22,313 nucleotides of DNA, from assembly GCA_035556655.1 (NCBI GenBank), contig DATMFW010000017.1, forward strand, positions 1-22,313. The letters are read 5' to 3'. The notes under the pieces were generated by a model. It saw nothing but the letters and a program-made list of their open reading frames with translations, did not search any database and had not been told where the DNA came from. The DNA comes from JBDSKH01 sp035556655 (GTDB lineage Bacteria > Actinomycetota > Actinomycetes > Actinomycetales > Microbacteriaceae). Positions 9,661-17,866 of this stretch are shown one piece after another (positions within the stretch are counted from its first letter, which is position 1; each line of letters opens with the position of its first letter). A program made the position numbers and the translations under genes.

Positions 9661-11496
9661 TCAGCGCGCGGCGAGCTCCTGGATGATCTCGTCGCCGGGA
9701 CGCACCGAGGTCCACTCGGCCTCGATCTCGGCGCGCTGCAGCAGCTCTTCGGTGCGCCGGCGCCGGTTGCGCGGCACGAGTGTGACGACCAGGCCCTCCT
9801 TGCCCGCCCGGCCGGTGCGGCCCGAGCGGTGCAGGTACGCCTTGTACTCGTCGGGAGCGTCGGCCTGGATCACCAGAGCGACATCGTCGACGTGGATGCC
9901 ACGGGCGGCCACGTCGGTCGCCACCAGCACCGTGACGCGCCCGTTCGTGAACTTGTCGAGAGCACGCTGGCGCCTCGACTGGGTCAGGTCGCCGTGGATG
10001 CTCTCGGCGCGGATGCCCGCATCGTCCAGCGTGTCGGCCAGCATCTCGGCGAAGGCCCGGGTGCGGGCGAACACGAGCTTCTTGCCGGGGCCGGAGGCCA
10101 GCTCGATGAGCACCTCCTGCTTGTCGCGCTGGTCCATGAGCAGCACGCGGTGCTCGATCGTCGAGCTGGCCTGGTCTTCGCCGGCGACCTCGAACACGGC
10201 GGGGTCGATGAGGTACTTCTCGACGATGTCGGCGACACCCTTGTCGAGGGTGGCCGAGAAGAGCAGCTTCTGACCGCCCTCCGCTGTCAGGTCCAGGATC
10301 TCCTGCACCGGCTCGGCGAATCCCAGTTCGCACATGTGGTCGGCCTCGTCGAGCACCGTGATGACGGTCTTCGACAGGTCGAGCTTGCCCTGCTTGGCGA
10401 GGTCGCCGACGCGACCGGGGGTGCCGATCACGATGTCGACCCCGCGCTGCAGCGCGCCGAGCTGGCGGGCGTAGGCGACGCCGCCGTAGATCTGGGTGGT
10501 GAAGAGGCCGACACTGCGCGCGATGGGCTGCACGGTGCGGTCGATCTGCAGCGCGAGCTCGCGGGTCGGCGCGAGGATCAGCGCGCGCGGGGAGCGGCCG
10601 AACTCACGGCGCTCGTTCGAGCCCTTCTGCATCGCGAGCAGGCGCTCGACGAGCGGCGCGCCGAACGCGATGGTCTTACCGGACCCGGTGCGACCGCGGC
10701 CCAGCACGTCGCGGCCCGCGAGCACGTCGGGGATCGTCGCCGCCTGGATGGGGAACGGGGTCTCCGCGCCGAGCTCGCTCAGCTCGCGGACGATGTTCTG
10801 ACCGAGCCCCAGGTCGGCGAAGCCGATGCCGTCGACCTCGGCCGCCTCGACGGCCTGAGCCTCGAGTCGCTCGAGCACGACGTCCTCCTGCGGAACGCGC
10901 GGGGCGCGCTGCTCGTCGCGGTCGTACGAGCGCGCGGGGCGCTCGCTGTAGTGCTCGGCCCGCTCGCGCAGTTGACGGGTCGGGCGCTCGGTGTGCTGCC
11001 GGTGCGGGCGCTCCTCCCAGCTGCGGCGCTCCCCGGTGTGGCGGGGGCGGTCGCCGGTGTAGCGGGGGCGCTCGCGGTCGTCGGCGCGGGGTGCACGCGT
11101 GGGGCGGTCCTCGTACCGGCGGGCCGGGCGCTCGGGCTCGCGGGTCTGCCGGGCGTCCTTGCCGCGCGGCTCCCAGTTCGGGCGGCCGTCGGCGGCGCGC
11201 TCGGGGCGACCGTACGCGCGGGGGCTCCTGTCGTATCCGCCCCGACGGTCGTCGCGAGCGGGACGGTCCTCGCGGACCGGCCGGCCCGCTCCGCCACGGG
11301 GACGCTCGGCTGCTGCGCCGCGGGCGACGCGCTCCTCGGCGTTCCAGCGCGGCTTCTTGGCGGCGCTCTTCGGAGCGGTCGCCTCGGCCGGGCGGTAGCC
11401 GCGGTGCTTGGCGCTCTTGCTGCCCGGCTTGCGGGCGGGGGTGTCTGTCGCGGCCCGGAAGGGTTTGGGCGCGCGCTTGTTCTGGTTGGTAGGCAT
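9661..11496 (-). CDS. DEAD-box RNA helicase with long Arg-rich N-terminal tail
   Basis: ATP-dependent RNA helicase of 611 residues. The core runs from about 224 to 580: Q-motif region FADLGLGQNIVRELSELGAETPFPIQ (starts 226), motif I GRTGSGKT (268-275), motif Ia APTRELALQ (309-317), TPGR (359-362), DEAD (383-386), SAT (414-416), ATDVAARGIHVD (526-537) and motif VI HRSGRTGR (556-563). Residues 1-200 are a low-complexity, highly basic stretch rich in R, P, E, D and Y, with ERP/DRP and YTGDRPRHTGER repeats, probably disordered and RNA-binding. Many family members carry such tails at the C-terminus; here the C-terminus is short. It probably acts in ribosome assembly or cold-adapted RNA unwinding. 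ATG at 11496 has GGAAAG about 11 nt upstream. Confidence 0.93.
   Translation of the reverse strand: MPTNQNKRAPKPFRAATDTPARKPGSKSAKHRGYRPAEATAPKSAAKKPRWNAEERVARGAAAERPRGGAGRPVREDRPARDDRRGGYDRSPRAYGRPERAADGRPNWEPRGKDARQTREPERPARRYEDRPTRAPRADDRERPRYTGDRPRHTGERRSWEERPHRQHTERPTRQLRERAEHYSERPARSYDRDEQRAPRVPQEDVVLERLEAQAVEAAEVDGIGFADLGLGQNIVRELSELGAETPFPIQAATIPDVLAGRDVLGRGRTGSGKTIAFGAPLVERLLAMQKGSNERREFGRSPRALILAPTRELALQIDRTVQPIARSVGLFTTQIYGGVAYARQLGALQRGVDIVIGTPGRVGDLAKQGKLDLSKTVITVLDEADHMCELGFAEPVQEILDLTAEGGQKLLFSATLDKGVADIVEKYLIDPAVFEVAGEDQASSTIEHRVLLMDQRDKQEVLIELASGPGKKLVFARTRAFAEMLADTLDDAGIRAESIHGDLTQSRRQRALDKFTNGRVTVLVATDVAARGIHVDDVALVIQADAPDEYKAYLHRSGRTGRAGKEGLVVTLVPRNRRRRTEELLQRAEIEAEWTSVRPGDEIIQELAAR
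11034..11075 (-). repeat. 21-bp tandem repeat inside the DEAD-box helicase gene
   Basis: Two adjacent 21-bp units (11034-11054 and 11055-11075) differ at two positions. They encode the repeated RYTGDRP / RHTGERR segment in the basic N-terminal tail, at about residues 145-158. The unit length keeps the reading frame, so the tail could vary in length between strains. Confidence 0.7.
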
Positions 11497-11736
11497 GACT
11501 GACGTTTCTTTCCGGTGTTGAGCACAGAGTGCAGCGCGACGCGCTGAGATCCCGGGCGATGCTGACCGGGGCCGTTTTCCTGAGGCCGCGAGGTGCGGCG
11601 GATGTCTCGCACAGGGGGTGCCCTGGCGATCCGGCCCGATCGACGTACAGTGATGCGCGCGGCAGAGCCGCGATGTCGAGAGCCGACCTTCTGACGATAC
11701 CGGACGAAACCGGGAATCGCATTAGGATTCCCCTTC
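11497..11736. other. Divergent intergenic region, helicase / lipoprotein hydrolase
   Basis: 240 bp without a supported gene. It contains a 6-bp stem with a triloop (CGCGGC-AGA-GCCGCG, 11658-11672), a small CAGGG/CCCTG pair (11612-11625) and the hydrolase promoter at its right end. I could not pick a convincing helicase promoter; the long leader would be compatible with post-transcriptional control, but nothing shows it. Confidence 0.5.
11712..11732 (+). promoter_or_regulatory. Hydrolase -10 box inside an inverted repeat
   Basis: TAGGAT (11723-11728) fits TANNNT and ends 8 nt before the ATG at 11737. It is overlapped by the 7-bp inverted repeat GGGAATC (11712-11718) and GATTCCC (11726-11732), spaced by 7 nt. 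Occupation of the repeat by a repressor would hide the -10 box. No -35 consensus is clear. Confidence 0.35.
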
Positions 11737-12744
11737 ATGCGCGCAGGCCCGTCGAGCATCCCCGCGATTCTCGGCGCGCTCGCGGTCACCGCCGCGGCGT
11801 TGACCGGCTGCGCCCCGAGCGGCACGGACTCCGACCTGCTGACCCCGACGGTGGCACCGGTCAACCCCGAACTGGCCACCCTGCCCGACATCTCGGTGGT
11901 CGCGGACATCCCTTACGGCGCCGGCCCCCAGCAGAAACTCGACGCGTGCCTGCCCCCGCGCGACGACATCGCCGACACGGCCGCGGACGAGCCCGCCGGT
12001 CCCGACCTGCAGCAGCCCGAGATCCCGCTGCGCGCCGCGATCCTCGTCGTGCACGGGGGAAGCTGGGCGCGCGGCGACAAGGCCGACGTCGCCTGGCGAG
12101 CCGTGTGTCAGTGGCTGGCCTCGGCCGGGTACGTCGCGCTGTCCATCAACTACCGGCTCGCGCCCGCCGACCCCTACCCGGCCGCGATCGAGGACGTGCA
12201 GGACGCCGTGGCGTGGCTCCGCGAACCCGAGCAGGTCACCCGGTTCCACCTCGATCCGGATCGCATCGGCGCCCTCGGCGGATCGGCCGGCGGCAATCTG
12301 GTGTCGCTTCTGGGCACCCGCGGCGACGGCCCGCTGACGACGGGGTCGCGCGTGGCGGCCGTCGCCGAACTGAGCGGACCGATCGAACTGACCGGACTGG
12401 CCGTGACCGACGACTTCGTCCCGGTGCAACTGGCCTATCTCGGATGCCAGAGCGAGCAGGACTGCCCGGCGGCGGTCCCGGCGTCCCCGTTCTACGCCAT
12501 CGACGCGAGTGATCCGCCGTTCTTCGTTGCACACTCGACGGTCGAGAAGATCCCGCTCGCGCAGGCCGAGATGCTCGTGGCGGGTCTTCGCGCTGCCGGA
12601 GTGCCGGTCGAGTTCGTGACCGTCGAGGGCGCGCTGCACTCGATCGCGATGCTCGATCCCGATCTCAAGTCGCGGATCGTCGACTTCTTCGACGCCCGGA
12701 TCGGCACCCCCGAGGCCCCCGTGGTGGGAGACGGGGCGGGCTGA
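11737..12744 (+). CDS. Lipoprotein alpha/beta hydrolase (HSL/BD-FAE-like esterase)
   Basis: A 335-residue exported esterase-type protein. The N-terminus is a lipoprotein signal with lipobox LTGC (Cys25), so the enzyme should be anchored to the outer face of the membrane. The hydrolase domain shows the HGGSW oxyanion-hole motif (106-110), SINYRLAP (136-143), and the nucleophile Ser183 in GGSAGG (181-186). A probable acidic residue lies in DASDPPFFVAHS (Asp259), and the probable catalytic His301 in GALHS. This arrangement is that of the hormone-sensitive-lipase and feruloyl/acetyl-esterase group; the substrate is unknown. There is no ribosome site, and a TANNNT box 8 nt before the ATG suggests a near-leaderless message. 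It is a single gene, convergent with the RND permease gene. Confidence 0.88.
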   Translation: MRAGPSSIPAILGALAVTAAALTGCAPSGTDSDLLTPTVAPVNPELATLPDISVVADIPYGAGPQQKLDACLPPRDDIADTAADEPAGPDLQQPEIPLRAAILVVHGGSWARGDKADVAWRAVCQWLASAGYVALSINYRLAPADPYPAAIEDVQDAVAWLREPEQVTRFHLDPDRIGALGGSAGGNLVSLLGTRGDGPLTTGSRVAAVAELSGPIELTGLAVTDDFVPVQLAYLGCQSEQDCPAAVPASPFYAIDASDPPFFVAHSTVEKIPLAQAEMLVAGLRAAGVPVEFVTVEGALHSIAMLDPDLKSRIVDFFDARIGTPEAPVVGDGAG

Positions 12745-12763
12745 CCCCAGCACCCTCACGATC

Positions 12764-12814
12764 GTGGACGCGTTTCACCGCTGCGCGGACGCCTGGATGG
12801 TCAAACGCGTCCAC
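12764..12814. terminator. Bidirectional stem-loop between convergent genes
   Basis: A perfect 12-bp inverted repeat, GTGGACGCGTTT (12764-12775) and AAACGCGTCCAC (12803-12814), with a 27-nt loop. After one C:C mismatch the pairing continues with ACC/GGT (12777-12779 and 12799-12801). It fills most of the 83-bp gap between the stops of the lipoprotein hydrolase (+) and the RND permease (-), and can work for both. The TTT/AAA ends of the arms are the only T-runs. Confidence 0.65.
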
Positions 12815-12827
12815 AACCTGCTGAGGA

Positions 12828-15800
12828 TCAGGCCGGCGGGCGCGCGGGCGGAGGGAACACCGGGGGCGCCGACGGCGGGAAGGCCGGCGGCGGGAACGCG
12901 GGCGGTGCCGGGGCTCCGGGCGGGGGGTACACCGGGGGCTGCGGCGGCGTGGGCGCCGGGGGCTGCGCCGGGGCCGGGGGCACCGGGGCCGGGTGAACCG
13001 GGGCCGGCGGAGAGAACGGCGGCCGGGGCTCCGGGGCGGGGCTCGGCGCAGGCTGCGGAGCCGGCGCGTCGAGCGTCGGCGGCAGGGCCACGGACGCCCG
13101 CGCGGCCTTGGCGGCCGCCGCCTTCTCGCGCCGGGACGGCTTCGGTCCCGCGGCGGCCTTGCGGGCACGGCGCTCCTCGCGGCGCTCCTTGGCCCCCTCG
13201 ACGAGGGCGTAGAGCGACGGCAGCACGACGAGGGTCAGCACCGTCGAGGAGATCAGCCCGCCGATCACGATGATCGCCAGCGGCTGCGAGATGAACCCGC
13301 TGTGCCCGGTGATGCCGAGCGCCATCGGGACCAGCGCGAAGATCGTCGCCAGGGCGGTCATCAGGATGGGGCGCAGACGCCGTGCGGCACCGTGCGCCAC
13401 CGCGTCGTTCACCTTCAGCCCTCGTTCGCGGTACTGGTTCACCAGGTCGATGAGCACGATGGCGTTGGTCACCACGATGCCCACCAGCATCAGCAGGCCG
13501 ATGATCGAGGCGACGCCGAGCGGCACTCCCGACACGATCTGCAGCAGCACGGCTCCGGTCGCCGCGAACGGCACCGACACCAGCAGCAGCAGCGGCTGGC
13601 GCAGGCTGCGGAACGTCGCCACCATGACCGTGTACACGATGAGGATCGCCGCCAGCAGCGCGAGCCCGAGCTGCTCGAAGGCGTTCTGCTGATCGGCCGT
13701 CACCCCGCCGAGCGTCGCGCTCGCGCCGTCCGGCAGGTCGAGCTCGTCCACGGCCGTCGCGACGGTGGCGGATGCGGTGCCCACGTCGTCGCCGTTCGGC
13801 GTCACCGTGATGGTGGCGCTGCGCACCCCGCGGATGGTGGTGATGCTCGAGGGTCCGTCGACCTGATCCACCGTGGCGACATCGGACACCGTCTTGATGC
13901 CGTCGGAGGTGGGGATCTCGAAGTCGCGCAGCTCCTGGAGGGTGAGCGGGGCATCCGGATTCGCGATGTAGACGTTGAGGGTGTTCTCGTCGATCACGAC
14001 CGAGCCGATCGAGGCGGGGAGCATCGCATCGGCGACGATCGCGCCCACGGCGATCTCGCTGAGCCCCAGTTCGGCGGCCTTCTGCCGGTCGACCTGGATC
14101 GCGATGTAGGGCTGAACGACGGCGAGGTCGCTCTCGGCCTGGGCGGTGACGTCGAGGTCCTTCACGGCCGCGAGCACCTCGTCGGCCGCCTGCTCGAGGG
14201 TCTCGCCGCTCGGCGCCTCCACCTGGATCTCGATGTCGCTGGAGGAGAAGCTGGATCCGCCCGAGGCGAGCGCCACCTCGCCGACGGTGTCGGGGTCCAG
14301 CCCGTCGATGAGGTCGCGGACGTCCTGCTGGATGACCTCCTGCTCGGCGTCCTCATCGGTCGTCACCGAGTAGGTCACGCTGGCGCCGCCGCCGAAGAAG
14401 GCGCGGAACGAGTTGCCGCTGGATCCGATCGACACCTGCACGATCTCGACGCCGTCGACGCCGCGCAGGCCGTCCTCGACGGGAGCCGACGCCTCGTCCA
14501 TCGCCTCGAGGCTGGTGCCCGCCGGGAGGGTCTGGGTGACGGTCAGCGTATTCTGACCGCTCGATCCGATGAAGTTCGTCTTCAGGGTGGTCGCCAGCCC
14601 GAAGCTGCCGGCCATGACCAGCAGCGCCAGCACGAGCGTGATCGCGGGGAAGCGCACCGTCCAGCGGACCACCGGCAGGTAGACGCGCTGCAGCAGGGTC
14701 GGGCGGTCGAGCTCGTCGCCGCCGGACTCGGCGAGGGCGCGGGCCTTCTCGATCGCCTCGGGCTTCGGCGAGCGCAGGAACCAGTAGGCCAGCACCGGCA
14801 CGATCGTCAGCGACACGAACAGCGACGCCGCGAGCGCGATGGTCACGGTGAGGGCGAAGGGACGGAACAGTTCCCCGGTGATGTCGCTGACCAGGGCGAG
14901 GGGGAGGAAGACCGCCACGGTGGTGATCGTGGAGGCGGTGATCGCGGTGGCGACCTCGCGCACGCCGGTCTTGATCGCATCCAGTTTCGCTTCGCCGAGG
15001 CCGAGGTGACGTTTGATGTTCTCGATGACGACGATCGAGTCGTCGACGACGCGCCCGATGGCGATGGTGAGCGCGCCGAGGGTGATGACGTTCAGCGAGT
15101 AGCCGGTGGCGAGCATCGCCAGGAAGGTGATCAGCACCGACAGCGGGATCGAGATGGCGGTCACCAGCGTCGAGCGCACCGACAGCAGGAAGATCAGGAT
15201 CACCAGCACGGCGAAGGCAAGCCCGAGCAGACCCTCGGTGGCGAGCGACTCGATCGACTGCTGGATGTAGGGGGCCTGATCGAACACGATGGTGAACCTC
15301 GTGCCGTCGCCGATCGCCGCCTCGAGATCGGGGATCGCGTCGCGGACGTCCCGGGAGACGTCGACCGTGTTGCCGTCGGGCGTCTTGGTGACCGAGATGG
15401 TCAGGGCCGGCTCCCCGTCGACCCGGGAGATGCCGGTGACCGGGTCGTCGACGACGGCCACCTCGGCGAGGTCGCCGATCGTGAAGCGCTTCGGCTCGAC
15501 GACGGTGCCGTCGGGCAGGGTCACCGGGCCGCGGCCGCCGAGCAGCGGCAGCGCGGCGATGTCGTCGGCGCTGGAGAGCCGCTGCCCGGACTGCACGGTG
15601 AGGGTCTGGCCGTCCTCGGTGATCTGCCCGGCCGCGAGCAGCACGCCGTTGTCCTTCAGCGCATCGCGGATGTCCTGCGAGCTGAACCCGTTCTTCGCCA
15701 GGTCCTTCAGATCGGGGGTGATGGTGACGCGTTTGCCGGTGGTGCCGAGCAGGGCCGCCTCGCGCACGCCGTCCAGCTGCTGGATGTCGGTGATCGTCGA

Positions 15801-16271
15801 GGCCTCGAGCCGCGCCGACAACTCGTCGCTGTCGAGGTCGCTGGTCACCGCGATCTGGATCACCGGGAAGTCGTCGAGCGATCCGGTCAGCACGTTGACG
15901 TCGGCGCCCTCGGGCAGGTCGGTCAGCCGGTTGATGGCGAGCTGGACCTTCTGCTCGGCCGTCGCGATGTTGGTGCCGTATTCGAACGAGGCGGAGACCG
16001 TGGAGGCTCCCGAGGTCGAGGTCGCCACCGTCCCGTCCAGGCCCGGCACTCCCTGGATGGCGGTCTCGATCGGGGTCGAGACGTCCGTCTCGACGACATC
16101 GGGGCTCGCGCCGGGGTAACTGGTGACGACGACCAGCTGGGGGATGGTGAGCTGCGGGAAGAGGTCCTGTTTGAGCGTGGTGAGGGCGAACGCGCCGAAT
16201 CCGCCGACGACGAGGGTCAGCAGCGCGATCAGCGCGCGGTTGCGCAGGCTGAAGACGGACAGCAGGTGCAC
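12828..16271 (-). CDS. RND-superfamily efflux permease (SwrC/HAE1-like) with Pro-rich tail
   Basis: A 1147-residue permease with the two-fold RND plan: TM1 near 11-31, a large extracytoplasmic domain, and TM2-6 (about 346-495) with the proton-relay acidic pair in GRVVDDSIVVIENI (Asp410/Asp411). A second extracytoplasmic domain follows, then TM8-12 up to about 1025. In the TM10 region GIVVTNAIVLID, a Thr/Asn replaces the Lys of AcrB, as in B. subtilis SwrC-like proteins. Residues 1025-1147 form a basic, then very Pro/Ala-rich cytoplasmic tail. The start is GTG at 16271, preceded by GAGGAG (16276-16281). This gives MHLLSVFSLRNRALIAL, which fits the family better than the upstream ATG at 16322. 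No adaptor (MFP) gene lies beside it, so it probably works alone. Substrate unknown. Confidence 0.92.
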   Translation of the reverse strand: MHLLSVFSLRNRALIALLTLVVGGFGAFALTTLKQDLFPQLTIPQLVVVTSYPGASPDVVETDVSTPIETAIQGVPGLDGTVATSTSGASTVSASFEYGTNIATAEQKVQLAINRLTDLPEGADVNVLTGSLDDFPVIQIAVTSDLDSDELSARLEASTITDIQQLDGVREAALLGTTGKRVTITPDLKDLAKNGFSSQDIRDALKDNGVLLAAGQITEDGQTLTVQSGQRLSSADDIAALPLLGGRGPVTLPDGTVVEPKRFTIGDLAEVAVVDDPVTGISRVDGEPALTISVTKTPDGNTVDVSRDVRDAIPDLEAAIGDGTRFTIVFDQAPYIQQSIESLATEGLLGLAFAVLVILIFLLSVRSTLVTAISIPLSVLITFLAMLATGYSLNVITLGALTIAIGRVVDDSIVVIENIKRHLGLGEAKLDAIKTGVREVATAITASTITTVAVFLPLALVSDITGELFRPFALTVTIALAASLFVSLTIVPVLAYWFLRSPKPEAIEKARALAESGGDELDRPTLLQRVYLPVVRWTVRFPAITLVLALLVMAGSFGLATTLKTNFIGSSGQNTLTVTQTLPAGTSLEAMDEASAPVEDGLRGVDGVEIVQVSIGSSGNSFRAFFGGGASVTYSVTTDEDAEQEVIQQDVRDLIDGLDPDTVGEVALASGGSSFSSSDIEIQVEAPSGETLEQAADEVLAAVKDLDVTAQAESDLAVVQPYIAIQVDRQKAAELGLSEIAVGAIVADAMLPASIGSVVIDENTLNVYIANPDAPLTLQELRDFEIPTSDGIKTVSDVATVDQVDGPSSITTIRGVRSATITVTPNGDDVGTASATVATAVDELDLPDGASATLGGVTADQQNAFEQLGLALLAAILIVYTVMVATFRSLRQPLLLLVSVPFAATGAVLLQIVSGVPLGVASIIGLLMLVGIVVTNAIVLIDLVNQYRERGLKVNDAVAHGAARRLRPILMTALATIFALVPMALGITGHSGFISQPLAIIVIGGLISSTVLTLVVLPSLYALVEGAKERREERRARKAAAGPKPSRREKAAAAKAARASVALPPTLDAPAPQPAPSPAPEPRPPFSPPAPVHPAPVPPAPAQPPAPTPPQPPVYPPPGAPAPPAFPPPAFPPSAPPVFPPPARPPA

Positions 16272-16376
16272 GGGACTCCTCGGTGGTGAAGCGGGACGCA
16301 CACCGCTGTGCAACGACGTCAAGTATGCCGAGAGGAGTGCCAGCGCACCGTACTCCCGTGGGATGAAAGACCGCTG

Positions 16377-17804
16377 CTAGACCACGGCGGCGAGATCCTC
16401 GTCGCCGATCGGCATCGGGGTGCGCGCCACGTCGCTCCAGGCGCGGGCGAGCGCGTCGACCGCGCCGTCGATGAGGTCGGCCGGGTGGCTGAACGGGATG
16501 CGCAGGAACCGCTCGAACACCCCGTCGATGCCGAAGCGCGGCCCGGCGGCGATGACCAGACCGTGATTGCGGGCGGCGAGGGCGAGCTGCGAGCTGACCG
16601 GGGCTCCCAGGTTGGCCCAGATGGTGAGGCCGCCCTCGACGTGCGGGACGTCCCAGAACGGGAAGGTCTGGGCGAGCCGCGCCGCGAGGTGGTCGCGGCC
16701 GGCACGCAGGTACTCGCGGCGGTCGGCGAGGATGCGGTCGTATTCGGGCAGCAGTTCCAGCAGGATGAGCTGCTCGAGGATCGGGGTTCCGAGGTCGAGC
16801 GCGAACCGGGCACGGGAGGCCCGCATGATGATCTCGCGATCGGCGCGGATCCACCCCAGCCGCAGCCCGCCCCAGATCGTCTTGCCGACCGACCCGATGG
16901 TGACGGCGCGGCCGATGGTGGCGAACGGATCGCGCGCCGGCTGCCCGTCGAGTCCGAGCTCGGCCATCGTCTCGTCGACGATGAGCGTGGTGCCCTGGCG
17001 GGCGGCGAGGTCGACGGTGCGCTGCCGCAACTCGGGCGACATCGAGCGCCCGGTCGGATTGTGATGGTCGGGCATCAGATACCCGAGGGTCGGACTGGTG
17101 CGCTGGAAGCCCTGCTCGAGAGCGAGCTCGTCCCAGCCGTCGCCGGTGGTCACCGGCACCGGTACCAGCCGAGCGCCGCTGGCGCGAAGCGCCTCGAACG
17201 CGTGGGGGTAGCTGGGGACCTCGACCATCGCGCGGTCGCCACGCGAGAGCAGCGTGCGGGCGAGCAGACCGATCGCGTGCTGAGCCCCGATGGTGATCAT
17301 GACCTCGTCGGCATCGGTCGGCAGACCCCGCGCCGTGTAGCGGTCGGCGAGCGCCTGGCGAAGGACCCGCAGTCCGAGCGCGTCGAACCCGGATTCGCCG
17401 AGGAAGGTCGGCAGCAGCGCGGCCGCACGTTCGCTTGCGGCGGCGACGTTCGGCACCGCGGGCAGGGTCGCCTTGCTGAAGTCGAGCAGGTCGGGCGCCG
17501 AGATCGGGTCGGCACTGGGCAGCGCGGCTCGCGAGGGCAGCCGCACGACGCTGCCCGACCCGCGCAGGCTGTCGAGATAGCCGGAGCTGCGCAGGTCGGC
17601 ATAGGCGGCGGAGACGGTGGTGCGGCTGAGTCCCAGGTGGGCGGCGAGCTCGCGCTCGGCCGGCAGGCGGGTGCCGAGGGGCAGCCGGCCGTCGAGAACG
17701 AGCAGCCGGATGCGGTCGGCCAGCGCCGAATACGCGGGCCCCGTTCCGGAGGTGCGCCAGTTCTGGATCAGGGACCCGAGTGCGCGGGCGGAGAGCGAGC
17801 TCAT
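16377..17804 (-). CDS. MocR-family (GntR/aminotransferase) regulator, YczR-like
   Basis: A 475-residue PLP-dependent transcription regulator. The N-terminal GntR-type winged helix lies at about 24-84 (LPAERELAAHLGLSRTTVSAAY, GSGSVVRLPSR). A linker joins it to a fold-type I aminotransferase-like domain with HHNPTGR (Asn249), the cofactor-contacting Asp277 in IVDETMAELGL and the probable PLP lysine Lys308 in SVGKTIWGGLRLGW. Such proteins sense a small metabolite through the bound PLP. It is divergent from a YczE-type membrane protein gene, the arrangement known for B. subtilis yczR-yczE, so it most likely controls that gene and itself. I chose the ATG at 17804, because TAGGGT ends 7 nt upstream (leaderless), over the in-frame ATG at 17846, which would read through the promoter. 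Confidence 0.9.
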   Translation of the reverse strand: MSSLSARALGSLIQNWRTSGTGPAYSALADRIRLLVLDGRLPLGTRLPAERELAAHLGLSRTTVSAAYADLRSSGYLDSLRGSGSVVRLPSRAALPSADPISAPDLLDFSKATLPAVPNVAAASERAAALLPTFLGESGFDALGLRVLRQALADRYTARGLPTDADEVMITIGAQHAIGLLARTLLSRGDRAMVEVPSYPHAFEALRASGARLVPVPVTTGDGWDELALEQGFQRTSPTLGYLMPDHHNPTGRSMSPELRQRTVDLAARQGTTLIVDETMAELGLDGQPARDPFATIGRAVTIGSVGKTIWGGLRLGWIRADREIIMRASRARFALDLGTPILEQLILLELLPEYDRILADRREYLRAGRDHLAARLAQTFPFWDVPHVEGGLTIWANLGAPVSSQLALAARNHGLVIAAGPRFGIDGVFERFLRIPFSHPADLIDGAVDALARAWSDVARTPMPIGDEDLAAVV

Positions 17805-17811
17805 GCCAGCC

Positions 17812-17860
17812 ACCCTACCCAGATTGGCCCCTTGCGAGAAGTCCAATCCGACCCTTGGAT
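17812..17860. promoter_or_regulatory. Overlapping divergent promoters and operator, mocR-type gene / yczE
   Basis: Plus strand: TTGCGA (17832-17837), 17 bp, TTGGAT (17855-17860), then 6 nt to the yczE ATG. Minus strand: weak TTCTCG (rc of 17835-17840), 17 bp, TAGGGT (rc of 17812-17817), then 7 nt to the regulator ATG. An inverted repeat GATTGG (17822-17827) / CCAATC (17843-17848) is centred at 17835 on the overlapping -35 boxes. A further TTGG half-site sits at 17855. This is a good candidate binding region for the MocR-type protein. Confidence 0.5.
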
Positions 17861-17866
17861 ACCACC

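Noticed and set aside
12840..13080. GC-rich repetitive stretch as a possible repeat array or CRISPR
   Set aside because: It encodes the Pro/Ala-rich tail of the permease; the repetition is codon-level (CCG/GCC) with no spacer structure.
12993..16289. Open frame of about 1100 codons on the plus strand, opposite the RND permease
   Set aside because: Composition is biased to R, D, G, H and Q with no membrane segments or motifs. It is a shadow of the permease gene.
16298..16311. Inverted repeat GCACA-CCGC-TGTGC upstream of the permease
   Set aside because: Only five base pairs per arm, and no clear promoter is positioned around it. Such repeats are expected by chance in this composition.
16272..16322. 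Upstream ATG at 16322 as start of the permease
   Set aside because: It would add 17 residues (MTSLHSGVRP...) unlike family N-termini. The GTG at 16271 has GAGGAG before it and begins with the conserved MHLLSVFSLRNRALIAL.
14353..16854. Long minus-strand frame crossing from the MocR gene into the permease gene
   Set aside because: It is out of frame with both, contains no recognisable domain, and would conflict with two clear genes.
17805..17846. ATG at 17846 as start of the MocR-type regulator
   Set aside because: It would place coding sequence over the divergent promoter and operator, and the extra 14 residues match no family feature.
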